Source: DATMNI01 sp035570275 (GTDB lineage Bacteria; Acidobacteriota; Terriglobia; Bryobacterales; Bryobacteraceae). Taken from it: 22,623 bases of DNA. A program made the position numbers and the translations under genes. The notes beneath the pieces were generated by a model. It saw nothing but the letters and a program-made list of their open reading frames with translations, was not told the origin of the DNA and did not search any database. Each line of letters begins with the position of its first letter. Within the stretch, counting starts at the first letter, position 1. Below are positions 1-8,159 of the stretch, piece after piece. The stretch covers positions 1-22,623 of the forward strand of contig DATMNI010000465.1 of the NCBI GenBank assembly GCA_035570275.1, in the 5' to 3' direction.

Positions 1-63
1 ATGGTGTCTACCGGCGAAAGCGGCACCGGTAAGAGACTGGTCGCCAAGGCCATCCAGCACCGC
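1..63 (+). pseudogene. Fragment of a sigma-54 activator AAA+ domain (Walker A only)
   Basis: The first 20 codons read MVSTGESGTGKRLVAKAIQH, which matches the Walker A (GESGTGK) region of NtrC-family sigma-54 activators (usual form GESGTGKELVAKAIH). After about base 60-66 the frame becomes the antisense of the neighbouring enolase-superfamily gene and the similarity stops, so GAFTGA, Walker B and the DNA-binding domain are all absent on this side. What lies before base 1 is not visible, so the ATG at base 1 need not be a start. It may be a gene remnant cut by a rearrangement, or an assembly junction. The match is short but specific; the interpretation is inference. Confidence 0.5.
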
Positions 64-66
64 CGC

Positions 67-1299
67 CTACGCCGGCTTGACCACCGTGGCTTTCTTCAGG
101 AAGTCCGGGTCGAATTCGAGGCCCAGACCGGGCCCTGTGGGAAGCGCGATCATTCCGTTCTTGATCTCGAAGTTTGGCGTGAACCACGGCTCCTTCTTTG
201 GCGGCGCGCGCCACACGTATTCCATGTAGGGGCCGACATTCGGCGTGGTGGCGGCAAACTGCAGAATGTTCACCGAGGCCGCGCTGGTCTGCGTGTTGTG
301 CGGGCAGATCCACATGTTGGCCTTCTGCGCCATGCGGGCCACGCGCCGGGCGCGGGTGAAGCCGCCGTTGTAGTTTAGGTCGGGCTGCACTACGTCAATC
401 GCCTTGTTTTCGATCATCCACTGGAAGAGCCAGAGGCTGGAATCCTGCTCGCCGAAGGCAATCTTCATATCGAGCGCATCGGCCACCTTCTTGGTCTCGC
501 TGAGTTCTTCCCATGGGCACGGCTCTTCGAACCAGAGGTACTTTTCTTCCTGCAGCCGCTTGCCGATCTCGATGGCCCTGGCGGCGCTGTAGGAGCCGTT
601 GGCGTCGGCCATCAGGGTGACTTTGCCGGCGAGTTTTTTCTGCGCCAGGTCGAGGAGTTTATCGGTGCGGCCCGGATAGGCATCCTTGTTGGCGCTCATG
701 CGCCCGCCGATCTTGAACTTGACGGCCTTGGCGCCGGTGTACTCCACGCCTTTGACGTAGACATCGACCTCTTCTTCGGCGGTGGTGTCGCGGCCGGAGC
801 CCGAGAGGTAGACGGCGATCTCCTTGCGCAGGATGCCGCCCATGAGTTCGCCGGCGGGCTTTTTCACCGTTTTGCCCATCAGGTCGAAAAGGCACTGCTC
901 CACGTAGGCCACGGGGCACCAGAAGGCCTGGCCAGACAGCTTGTAGTTGGCGATGTAGACTTCGTCCACCAGGCGCTCGGCATCGCGCGCATCCTTGCCG
1001 AGGAAGTGCGGGATGACGCGGCGCTGCAGAATGGGGATGAAATCCTCCATGTCCTTGGTCTGGATAATGCCCTCGGCGCCATCGGTGGAGCGCGTGCGCA
1101 GGAAGAAGCGGTTGCCGGACTGGAGCAGGTCGATGGAAGCGATCTTGACTGGCGCGCCGACGGTCTTGTGGAGGTCGAAGACGGGCTTTTCCCACTCGGC
1201 CGCGGCCGACTCGGTTTCGGGCGCGGCGGACAGGCGGGCCGGCGGACGGGCAAGCAGGGCCGCGCCGGCGGAAGCGCTTAGGAAATGGCGGCGGTTCAT
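67..1299 (-). CDS. Exported enolase-superfamily enzyme (mandelate racemase/muconate lactonizing type)
   Basis: A 410-residue protein starting with a Tat-type signal (N-RR-HFL followed by a hydrophobic, Ala-rich stretch to about residue 27), so it is probably exported folded. Residues 50-150 fit the enolase N-terminal capping domain and 160-380 the TIM barrel. The catalytic set of the mandelate racemase subgroup is visible: K194-x-K196, metal ligands D232, E258 and E284, the D307/H334 dyad (QPDLN, CPHN), and E360. Such enzymes abstract a proton alpha to a carboxylate, for example in sugar-acid dehydration or racemisation; the substrate cannot be told from sequence. The gene lies 33 bp downstream of a small zf-HC2 protein on the same strand. 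No strong Shine-Dalgarno precedes the ATG, but the signal peptide fixes the start. Its stop codon lies directly beside the sigma-54 fragment. Confidence 0.88.
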   Translation of the reverse strand: MNRRHFLSASAGAALLARPPARLSAAPETESAAAEWEKPVFDLHKTVGAPVKIASIDLLQSGNRFFLRTRSTDGAEGIIQTKDMEDFIPILQRRVIPHFLGKDARDAERLVDEVYIANYKLSGQAFWCPVAYVEQCLFDLMGKTVKKPAGELMGGILRKEIAVYLSGSGRDTTAEEEVDVYVKGVEYTGAKAVKFKIGGRMSANKDAYPGRTDKLLDLAQKKLAGKVTLMADANGSYSAARAIEIGKRLQEEKYLWFEEPCPWEELSETKKVADALDMKIAFGEQDSSLWLFQWMIENKAIDVVQPDLNYNGGFTRARRVARMAQKANMWICPHNTQTSAASVNILQFAATTPNVGPYMEYVWRAPPKKEPWFTPNFEIKNGMIALPTGPGLGLEFDPDFLKKATVVKPA

Positions 1300-1332
1300 G
1301 AGTAGATGGTAGCAGGGGGCAGCGCCGCCGGC

Positions 1333-1608
1333 CTACAGCAGGTGCAGGCGGCTCTTTGCCAACCGCAGGCCTGCCATCCGAATGCTGGAGATGAAGTCCT
1401 CAGCCGCGCGCAGAGCCTCCGCGCAACTCTCGCAACCCAGGTAATGCTCTTCGAAACGCTCCGTCTCCCCGGCCGGGAGTGAACACAGCAGATACTGCTC
1501 CGCCGTTTCTTCGGGGTCATCGGGGCAGGCATCGACGGTCTGCTCCGGTGCGGCCTCCGGCAGTCGCTGCGCCAGGCTGCCGCGCTGGATTGGAATGACT
1601 CTAGCCAC
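1333..1608 (-). CDS. Small zinc-finger (zf-HC2, anti-sigma-like) protein
   Basis: A small soluble protein whose C-terminal half carries H-x3-C-x2-C within HYLGCESC, preceded by a helix with AEQYLLCSL and followed by AEALRAAEDFI. This is the layout of the zf-HC2 (putative zinc-finger) domain of anti-sigma factors such as RsrA and ChrR. There is no transmembrane segment and no sigma-factor gene beside it, so an anti-sigma role is only suggested. The GTG at 1606-1608 is my preferred start. A TTG at 1636-1638 would add 10 residues but lies inside the inverted repeat at 1633-1677; neither has a good Shine-Dalgarno. The gene is upstream of, and probably co-transcribed with, the enolase-superfamily gene. 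Confidence 0.6.
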   Translation of the reverse strand: MARVIPIQRGSLAQRLPEAAPEQTVDACPDDPEETAEQYLLCSLPAGETERFEEHYLGCESCAEALRAAEDFISSIRMAGLRLAKSRLHLL

Positions 1609-1632
1609 GCCGCCCCAATTGGTACAATTTCC

Positions 1633-1677
1633 AGTCAATCTTCACAATGGAGAGATCGGCGGCGTGTGCGATTGACT
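1633..1677. repeat. 8-bp inverted repeat between divergent genes
   Basis: AGTCAATC at 1633-1640 and GATTGACT at 1670-1677 are perfect inverted copies 29 bp apart, located between the leftward zf-HC2 gene and the rightward hydrolase gene. Each outward-reading arm contains TTGACT, which resembles a -35 hexamer, but I find no matching -10 box at 16-18 bp on either side. A regulator binding site is possible. Confidence 0.35.
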
Positions 1678-1767
1678 TTATGCCACTTTTCCGCCGCCGC
1701 TTTTTCGCCGCCACCCTTCACCTGCAGCGGAGTATTCTAAAACGGAGACGCACCCACCCTGAAGAAC

Positions 1768-2670
1768 ATGGAGAAGAGCATGGAGAATCGCATGAACGCA
1801 GCCTTCACCAGGAATTCCCTGCTACTGGCCGCTCTGTTCGGCATGGCAACCTATACATCCGCCCAACAACTGGCGTCGCCGGCGCGCGAGATCGCGCTCT
1901 ATCCGGGCGTGGCACCCGGATCGGAGAAGTGGACCTGGAGCGAACGGCTCGTCACCAGTCCAGGCGGCATGCCGATGGTGCAGAACGTCGTCAATCCGGT
2001 CCTGATGTATTACCCGGCGGCCAAAGAGAAGGCTGTGGCCACGGCCGTGATCGTCGCCCCGGGCGGCGGTTTCCGCAACTTGATGATGAGCTACGAAGGC
2101 GCCGATGTTGCCAGGCGCCTCAACGAACTCGGCATTGACGCTTTCGTGCTCAAGTACCGCCTCATCTACACCGCCGCTGCCGGCGCCGACGCCAATGCGC
2201 CCGACCCGCAGGCCGGCCAGAACGTGCGCGAGTTGGGCGGCGCCGATGGCAGGCAGGCGGTGCGCGTGGTTCGGCAGCACGCCGGCGAGTTCGGCTTCCG
2301 TCCCGACCGCATCGGCATGATCGGCTACTCGGCCGGCGGCGCGGTGCTGCTGTCCGCCGTCTCCGGATCCGCCGATACGCGACCCAACTTCGCCGCCCCC
2401 ATCTACGCCGCCGGCGTCGGGTCCATGTCGCCACCGGCGGGCGCGCCCCCGCTGTTCATCGCCGTGGCGGCCGACGACCAGACCGTCGGTTACCAGGGAT
2501 CGCTCGACCTTTTCAGCGCCTGGCGCAAGGCTGAGATTCCCGTCGAACTACATGTCTTCCAGACCGGCCGCCACGGCTTCTCAAAGAAGGGCGGAGGCGC
2601 CGATGGTTACCTGGACCGGTTTGCCGAGTGGCTCAAGCTCAACGGCTGGCTGACCAGGCCGGGGATGTAG
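1768..2670 (+). CDS. Secreted alpha/beta-hydrolase (esterase-like)
   Basis: An alpha/beta-hydrolase of up to 300 residues with a signal peptide (hydrophobic stretch around residues 17-30, likely cleavage near TSAQQ). The oxyanion loop APGGGF (97-102), nucleophile elbow GYSAGG (Ser188), acid in AADD (Asp236/237) and GRHGF (His269) give a full catalytic triad. This arrangement is common in bacterial acetylxylan-esterase-like and feruloyl-esterase-like enzymes; the substrate is unknown. Three in-frame ATGs lie close together (1768, 1780, 1792). The last two each have GGAG six bases upstream, and 1792 gives the most typical signal peptide, so the true start may be 12-24 bp inside the given one. 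The gene diverges from the enolase/zf-HC2 pair and is followed by the ilv leader region. Confidence 0.82.
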   Translation: MEKSMENRMNAAFTRNSLLLAALFGMATYTSAQQLASPAREIALYPGVAPGSEKWTWSERLVTSPGGMPMVQNVVNPVLMYYPAAKEKAVATAVIVAPGGGFRNLMMSYEGADVARRLNELGIDAFVLKYRLIYTAAAGADANAPDPQAGQNVRELGGADGRQAVRVVRQHAGEFGFRPDRIGMIGYSAGGAVLLSAVSGSADTRPNFAAPIYAAGVGSMSPPAGAPPLFIAVAADDQTVGYQGSLDLFSAWRKAEIPVELHVFQTGRHGFSKKGGGADGYLDRFAEWLKLNGWLTRPGM

Positions 2671-2681
2671 CGTTTAAAGAT

Positions 2682-2729
2682 AGACACAGCCACTAAGAAA
2701 GACACCAGCCACCAGACAGACACCGGGCA
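2682..2729. repeat. 18-bp degenerate tandem repeat
   Basis: AGACAC begins at 2682, 2700 and 2718, giving three units of exactly 18 bp with partly shared interiors (AGCCAC in the first, CAGCCAC in the second). It lies just behind the hydrolase stop codon. It resembles the low-complexity CCACTAAG/GACAC intergenic repeats seen in many environmental genomes; no function is evident. Confidence 0.4.
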
Positions 2730-2771
2730 TACGGTAATGCGGCTATTAAAAAAACTAATGAACTGAGCCAC

Positions 2772-2800
2772 TTGCATTTGGGAAACTTGTAGGCTACACT
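2772..2800 (+). promoter_or_regulatory. Predicted sigma-70 promoter of the ilv operon
   Basis: TTGCAT (2772-2777) and TACACT (2795-2800) are separated by exactly 17 bp. Transcription would begin near 2807, only about 14 bases before the leader-peptide ATG. The -35 match is modest, but the position directly upstream of the attenuator supports it. Confidence 0.5.
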
Positions 2801-2820
2801 CGAATTTCTAGTCTTTTTCA

Positions 2821-2925
2821 ATGTTCCACGCATTTACAGGCCGGGCGGTTCAATCCACATTTACCCATACCATCGCTATTCCTGTAGGAATAATTATCCT
2901 GGTCATCGTATCCGGCCCCGCATGA
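2821..2925 (+). CDS. Ile/Val/Leu-rich leader peptide of the ilv attenuator
   Basis: A 34-codon ORF encoding MFHAFTGRAVQSTFTHTIAI (1-20) followed by PVGIIILVIVSGPA (21-34). Ten of the thirteen residues 18-30 are Ile, Val or Leu, and codons 24-30 (2890-2910) are an uninterrupted run of seven. The arrangement parallels ilvL/ivbL leader peptides of enterobacteria: short ORF, control codons late in the ORF, stop codon inside the antiterminator arm, terminator just downstream, biosynthetic genes next. No clear Shine-Dalgarno precedes the ATG; with a start site near 2807 the 5' leader is very short. The peptide itself probably has no function beyond ribosome stalling when charged branched-chain tRNAs are scarce. 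Confidence 0.8.
   Translation: MFHAFTGRAVQSTFTHTIAIPVGIIILVIVSGPA
2878..2891 (+). promoter_or_regulatory. Possible pause hairpin in the ilv leader
   Basis: ATTCCT and AGGAAT (2878-2883 and 2886-2891) are perfect complements with a 2-nt centre (in practice five pairs and a 4-nt loop). They lie at the beginning of the control-codon run. It could act as the early pause structure that couples polymerase and ribosome, but it is short. Confidence 0.3.
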
Positions 2926-2961
2926 CGGCCTGAGCAGCAAGTTTCAAGGCCATCAGCGGGG
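2916..2961 (+). promoter_or_regulatory. Antiterminator arm pairing in the ilv attenuator
   Basis: CCCCGCATGACGGCC (2916-2930) can pair with GGCCATCAGCGGGG (2948-2961): thirteen base pairs with one bulged A and one C-A mismatch. The downstream segment is also the left arm of the terminator hairpin, so the two structures exclude each other. The upstream segment overlaps the leader stop codon, so a ribosome completing the leader would cover it, whereas one stalled at codons 24-29 would leave it free. Confidence 0.72.
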
Positions 2962-2994
2962 GAAACAAGCCCGGCTGATGGCCTTTTTTGTTTT
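2946..2994 (+). terminator. Intrinsic terminator of the ilv attenuator
   Basis: AAGGCCATCAGC (2946-2957) and GCTGATGGCCTT (2974-2985) form a perfect 12-bp stem around a G-rich loop, with a T-rich tract at 2984-2994 broken by one G. It lies 21 bases after the leader stop and 42 bases before ilvB, so it can end transcription before the structural genes. Confidence 0.85.
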
Positions 2995-3020
2995 GCAGCG
3001 GTTTATTTTGCAGCGGTTCA
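2991..3020 (+). repeat. 15-bp tandem duplication before ilvB
   Basis: TTTTGCAGCGGTTTA (2991-3005) is followed directly by TTTTGCAGCGGTTCA (3006-3020), identical at 14 of 15 positions. It starts in the terminator T-tract and ends just before the ilvB ribosome binding site. Confidence 0.8.
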
Positions 3021-3036
3021 TATTGAGGCAAGCGAT

Positions 3037-4785
3037 ATGTCAACGTTGATGAGCGGCGCGAGAATGTTGTTGGAATGCCTGGCCCGGGAAGGCGTGGATT
3101 GCATTTTCGGTTATCCCGGCGGCGTCACCCTCCCCTTATACGACGCGCTCTATGAGCACCACATCCGCCACGTGCTGGTGCGGCACGAAGAGAACGCGGC
3201 CTTCGCGGCCGAAGGCTACGCCCGGGTCACCGGGAAAGTCGGGGTCTGCTGCGCCACTTCGGGTCCGGGCGCTACCAATCTCACCACCGGCCTGGTGGAC
3301 GCGATGATGGACTCCATCCCCATCGTGGCCATCACCGGGCAGGTCTCGAGCAAGCTGATTGGAAGTGACGCCTTCCAGGAGGCCGACACGTTCGGGATCA
3401 CGCGGCCCTGCACCAAGCACAACTACCTGGTCAAGAAACTGGACGACCTGGCGCAGGCCATTCACGAAGCCTTTTATGTGGCGCTGAGCGGGCGGCCGGG
3501 ACCGGTGCTGGTGGACATCACCAAGGACGTGTTTCAGGCCCAGGGCCATTACCAGCCGGTAACTTCGATTCACTTGCCGGGCTACAAGGTCTTCACCGAA
3601 GGCCACACCGGCCAGATCCGCCGCGCGGCGCAAATGATCCAGGAGGCTGAACGGCCGCTGGTCTATGCGGGCGGAGGCATCATCGCGGCCGGTGCGGCGC
3701 CGGAACTGCGCGAGTTCGTGGAGATGACCGATTCGCCGGCGGTCACCACCCTGATGGGCTTGGGCGCGATGCCTTCGGAGCATCCCAACTTCATCAGCAT
3801 GCCCGGGATGCACGGCAGCTACGCCGCCAACATGGCGATGACCCACAGCGACCTGCTGATTGCGCTGGGGGTGCGCTTTGACGACCGCGTGACCGGCCGC
3901 CTGGCCGCGTTCGCCCCGCACGCCAAGGTGATTCATGTGGATATCGACCCGGCGGAAATCGGCAAGAACCGCGCCCCGGAAGTGCCCATCGTGGGGGACG
4001 TGAAACGCGTGCTGGCCAAGCTCAACAAGCTGCTGGAGACCACGCCCGCGACATCCCAGTTCACCCCCGCCGCCAGCGAAACGCTGTCCACCGCGCGGCG
4101 CGCCTGGTGGCGCCAGATCCGCGAATGGAAGCAGGAGCATCCGTACCAGACACCGACCTCGGACAGCGAGATCAAGCCGCAGCACCTGATGGTCGAGATC
4201 GACCGCATCTCCAAAGGGCAGGCGATTGTCACCTCGGACGTGGGCCAGCACCAGATGTGGGCCGCGCAACTGATTCGTTTCAACGAACCGCGCCTGTGGG
4301 TCAACTCGGGCGGACTGGGTTCGATGGGCTTCGGGCTGCCGGCGGCGGTCGGTGCGCAGTTCGCGCGGCCGGACAAGCTGGTTTTCTGCATCGCGGGCGA
4401 TGGCGGCTTCCAGATGTCCATTCCGGAGCTGGGAACCGTAGCCAGCAATGGGCTGCCGATCAAGATTATCGTGATGAACAACGGCTACCTCGGCATGGTG
4501 CGGCAATGGCAGACGTTGTTCTACAACAACCGCCTCAGCGCCGTGGAATTGGACTGCTTCCCGGATGCCGAGAAGCTGGCGGGCGCCTACGGGTTCAAGG
4601 GCCGGACCGTGGAGAAGCCGTGGGAACTGACGGCGGCGCTGGAAGAGGCCGTCAACGAGCCGGGGCCGTATCTGCTCAACGTCAAGGTGACGCCATTTGA
4701 ATCCGTGTACCCGATGGTGCCGGCGGGCGGCGCGGTGAACGAAATGGTGCTGGGGCCACCCGAACCGGTGGCTGTACCCGAATAA
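3037..4785 (+). CDS. ilvB: Acetolactate synthase (acetohydroxyacid synthase), large catalytic subunit
   Basis: A 582-residue thiamine-diphosphate enzyme of normal family length. It condenses two pyruvates to 2-acetolactate (valine/leucine branch) or pyruvate with 2-oxobutyrate to 2-aceto-2-hydroxybutyrate (isoleucine branch). Visible landmarks are the catalytic Glu51 in RHEENAAFAAEGYAR, the central domain with RFDDRVTGRL (280-289), the ThDP/Mg motif GDGGF (454-458) through NN (481-482), and VRQWQ with Trp491 at the herbicide/FAD-site loop. GAGG at 3025-3028, eight bases before the ATG, supports the start. It is the first structural gene behind the attenuator and is followed after 33 bp by its regulatory subunit. 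Confidence 0.97.
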   Translation: MSTLMSGARMLLECLAREGVDCIFGYPGGVTLPLYDALYEHHIRHVLVRHEENAAFAAEGYARVTGKVGVCCATSGPGATNLTTGLVDAMMDSIPIVAITGQVSSKLIGSDAFQEADTFGITRPCTKHNYLVKKLDDLAQAIHEAFYVALSGRPGPVLVDITKDVFQAQGHYQPVTSIHLPGYKVFTEGHTGQIRRAAQMIQEAERPLVYAGGGIIAAGAAPELREFVEMTDSPAVTTLMGLGAMPSEHPNFISMPGMHGSYAANMAMTHSDLLIALGVRFDDRVTGRLAAFAPHAKVIHVDIDPAEIGKNRAPEVPIVGDVKRVLAKLNKLLETTPATSQFTPAASETLSTARRAWWRQIREWKQEHPYQTPTSDSEIKPQHLMVEIDRISKGQAIVTSDVGQHQMWAAQLIRFNEPRLWVNSGGLGSMGFGLPAAVGAQFARPDKLVFCIAGDGGFQMSIPELGTVASNGLPIKIIVMNNGYLGMVRQWQTLFYNNRLSAVELDCFPDAEKLAGAYGFKGRTVEKPWELTAALEEAVNEPGPYLLNVKVTPFESVYPMVPAGGAVNEMVLGPPEPVAVPE

Positions 4786-4818
4786 GGCGGGCCGGCCCAA
4801 TAACGAGGATTATCCATT

Positions 4819-5352
4819 ATGCTGCAAGTGATCTCTTTACTGCTGGAAAACAAGCCTGGGGCTCTGATGCGGGTTACGGGGTTGCTGAGCCAGCGCGGAT
4901 ACAACATCGAGAGCCTGACCGTTGCCCGCACGCTCGACCCCGAGATTTCCCGGATGACCATCGCGGTGGACGTAGACGCGGCCCAGCGGCAGCAGGTGAT
5001 CAAGCAGATGAACAAACTGATCAATGTGCTGCAGGCCACCGATCTGACCGAGACGCCCTCGGTAATGCGGGAACTGGTGCTGCTGCGCATCAGGACCACG
5101 CAGGAATCACGCACGGCGGTGCTGAAGGAAGCCGAGATCTTCGGCGGGCGCGTGGTGGATTCCTCCACGGAGGGGTTTGCGATCGAGGTGACGGGCGCTC
5201 CGGAAAAGCTGGGCGAGTTTGTCGACGTGATGGGCAGTTACGGCGAAATCGATGTCTCCCGCTCGGGCGTGCTGGCCATCGCGCTGGAACCGAAAAAGTT
5301 AAAGCTGCAGCCGCCGGTGCTCACCCGTGAGCTGGTCGAGCCACGCGCGTAA
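4819..5352 (+). CDS. ilvH: Acetolactate synthase, small regulatory subunit
   Basis: A 177-residue subunit with an N-terminal ACT domain (about residues 3-77; NKPGALMRVTGLLSQRGYNI is the ligand-binding loop and first helix) and a C-terminal ALS small-subunit domain (about 85-160, from ELVLLRI). In the family it activates the large subunit and confers feedback inhibition by valine. GAGG at 4805-4808 precedes the ATG. It sits directly behind ilvB in the same operon; the 138-bp gap to ilvC contains an inverted-repeat element. Called ilvN in some species; paralogy cannot be settled here. Confidence 0.95.
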   Translation: MLQVISLLLENKPGALMRVTGLLSQRGYNIESLTVARTLDPEISRMTIAVDVDAAQRQQVIKQMNKLINVLQATDLTETPSVMRELVLLRIRTTQESRTAVLKEAEIFGGRVVDSSTEGFAIEVTGAPEKLGEFVDVMGSYGEIDVSRSGVLAIALEPKKLKLQPPVLTRELVEPRA

Positions 5353-5370
5353 GAAGCCCAGAAAAATGAT

Positions 5371-5452
5371 CTCACGCAAAGCCGCTAAGCCGCCAAGAAC
5401 GCCAAAAGAACAGAAGAAATGCTTCTTTGCGGCCTTGGCGTCTTGGCGAGAG
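5371..5452. repeat. Imperfect inverted-repeat element with 8-bp internal period
   Basis: The left arm (5371-5400) reads as successive units of the form nCGCnAAG (ACGCAAAG, CCGCTAAG, CCGCCAAG). The right arm (5419-5452) is its imperfect reverse complement (CTTTGCGG, CTTGGCGT, CTTGGCGA). The two would fold into a long hairpin in the ilvH-ilvC spacer. This resembles the CGCAAAG/CGCCAAG intergenic hairpin repeats scattered through several bacterial phyla. An in-frame ATG in the right arm extends the ilvC frame, but it is not the likely start. Confidence 0.65.
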
Positions 5453-5490
5453 AACTGGTTTTTTTGCAGCCGGAGAGTTTGGAGCAACTG

Positions 5491-6510
<1,020 letters not shown>

Positions 6511-6518
6511 GTAGTGGC

Positions 6519-6540
6519 CGCGACCCTCTGGGTCGCGTTT
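6519..6540 (+). promoter_or_regulatory. Perfect 8-bp hairpin between ilvC and cimA
   Basis: CGCGACCC and GGGTCGCG (6519-6526 and 6530-6537) flank a 3-base loop, followed by only three T residues. It ends 11 bases before the cimA ATG. It could be a weak terminator, an mRNA stabiliser or a processing site that sets the ilvC/cimA ratio. Confidence 0.4.
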
Positions 6541-6548
6541 GGTGACAT

Positions 6549-8159
6549 ATGAGAATCTTCACATTCGATACCACTTTGAGGGATGGAACGCAGGGCGAAT
6601 CCATCTCGTTCTCCGTGGAGGACAAGCTTACCATCGCGCAGAAACTGGATGATCTCGGAATCGACTATATTGAGGGCGGCTGGCCGGGCTCTAATCCCAA
6701 GGACAAGGAGTTCTTCATCCGCGCCGCCGAGCTGAAGCTGACCCACGCCAAGCTCACCGCGTTCGGTTCCACGCGCTTTGCCAGGAACCCGGTGGAGGAG
6801 GACCGCAACGTGCGCGGACTGGTGGAAGCCGGCACGCCGGTGGTCTCGATCTTCGGCAAAACGTGGGATCTGCATGTGAAGCGCGCGTTGGGCATCAGCG
6901 AAGCCGAAAATCTGGTGCTGATTTCCGAGACGGTCAAATACCTCAAGGACCACGGCAAGGAAGTGGTCTACGATGCCGAGCATTTCTTCGACGGCTACAC
7001 GGCCAACGCGAACTACGCACTGCAGACGCTGGAAGCCGCACACCTGGCCGGCGCCGACGTGCTGTGTCTGTGCGATACCAACGGCGGCACCATCACCGGC
7101 CGCCTGGTGGAACTGGTGGGCGAAGTGCGCAAGCGTTTCGACGGCATCATCGGCATCCACACCCACAACGATTCCGACGTGGCAGTGGCTAATACCATCG
7201 CGGCGGTGGAAGCCGGCGCCACCCACGTGCAGGGCTGCATGAACGGCTACGGCGAGCGCTGCGGAAACGCCAACCTGGCTTCCGTGATCGCCAACCTGGA
7301 GGTCAAGCTCGGCCACACCACGGTGGGGCCTGAGAAGCTGGCCAGCCTGACTTCGGTGTGCCGGTTCATCGCCGAACTGGCCAACCTGCCGCTGCGAAAC
7401 GACCAGCCATTCGTGGGCAAGAGCGCCTTCGCGCACAAGGGCGGCGTGCATGTCAGCGCGGTCCTGAAGGATTCCGCCACTTACGAACACATCAAGCCCG
7501 AAACCGTCGGCAACCGGCAGCGTGTCCTGGTGAGCGATCTCTCGGGCCGCGGCAACATCATGTACAAACTCAAGCAGCACGGGCTGGCCGACCGTCTGGA
7601 CGAGGACGGCCGCCGCGGCCTGCTGGAGCGCATCAAGCAGATGGAGTACGAGGGCTACGAACTGGAGGCCGCCGAAGGCACTTTCGAGCTGCTGGTGCGC
7701 GAGGCGCTGAACCCGGGCGTGCATTTCTTCGATGTGGACAGCTACGAGGTTGCGACGCGCGCCGGCGCCGTGGGCGATTCGCGCAGCACCGCCACGGTAA
7801 CCCTGCGGGCGCAGGACGGCGTGCACTCGGCCACCGCCGAGGGCCACGGTCCATTCCACGCGCTGCACGAGTGCTTGCGCAAGTGCCTCTCGAAGCTGTA
7901 TCCGCAAATCAAAGACGTAAGGCTGATGGACTACAAGGTGCGCGTGCTGGATTCGAAGAAAGGCACCGCCGCCAATGTGCGCGTGCTGATTGAATGGAGC
8001 GACCACCGCAAGAACTGGTCCACGGTGGGGGTTTCGGACAACGTGATCGAAGCCAGTTGGAAGGCGCTGGTGGACGCGATCCGGCTGGAGTTGATGCGGC
8101 TGACGGAGAAGGATAGCTCGGTGGAGAAAGCCGTGGAAGACTACTGCTGGGGCGTGTAG
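6549..8159 (+). CDS. cimA: (R)-citramalate synthase
   Basis: A 536-residue protein of the LeuA/CimA family that condenses acetyl-CoA with pyruvate to (R)-citramalate, the entry to threonine-independent isoleucine synthesis. The N-terminal TIM barrel has FDTTLRDGTQ (6-15; Arg11, Asp12), then EGGWPGSNPKD (42-52), the signature that separates this long CimA type from isopropylmalate and homocitrate synthases. Metal ligands are H204 and H206 (GIHTHND) with N240 in GERCGNAN. The C-terminal LeuA-type regulatory domain occupies about 385-530 and in the family senses the end product. The start ATG has only a weak Shine-Dalgarno (GGTGA, close). It is the last gene of the operon, placing 2-oxobutyrate supply under the same leader as ilvBHC. 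Genes for citramalate isomerisation (leuCD) and oxidation (leuB) are not in the window. Confidence 0.93.
   Translation: MRIFTFDTTLRDGTQGESISFSVEDKLTIAQKLDDLGIDYIEGGWPGSNPKDKEFFIRAAELKLTHAKLTAFGSTRFARNPVEEDRNVRGLVEAGTPVVSIFGKTWDLHVKRALGISEAENLVLISETVKYLKDHGKEVVYDAEHFFDGYTANANYALQTLEAAHLAGADVLCLCDTNGGTITGRLVELVGEVRKRFDGIIGIHTHNDSDVAVANTIAAVEAGATHVQGCMNGYGERCGNANLASVIANLEVKLGHTTVGPEKLASLTSVCRFIAELANLPLRNDQPFVGKSAFAHKGGVHVSAVLKDSATYEHIKPETVGNRQRVLVSDLSGRGNIMYKLKQHGLADRLDEDGRRGLLERIKQMEYEGYELEAAEGTFELLVREALNPGVHFFDVDSYEVATRAGAVGDSRSTATVTLRAQDGVHSATAEGHGPFHALHECLRKCLSKLYPQIKDVRLMDYKVRVLDSKKGTAANVRVLIEWSDHRKNWSTVGVSDNVIEASWKALVDAIRLELMRLTEKDSSVEKAVEDYCWGV

Noticed and set aside
3136..4800. A 554-codon open frame antisense to ilvB, and similar long antisense frames at 5299-6483, 6267-8006 and 15537-17456
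   Set aside because: They mirror well-identified genes and have Arg/His/Gly-rich composition typical of antisense frames in high-GC DNA; no recognisable domain is present.
5419..5490. N-terminal extension of ilvC starting at 5419
   Set aside because: These codons come from the right arm of the repeat element; GGAG before ATG 5491 and the family-typical MPKRYYEKDG start fix the shorter form.
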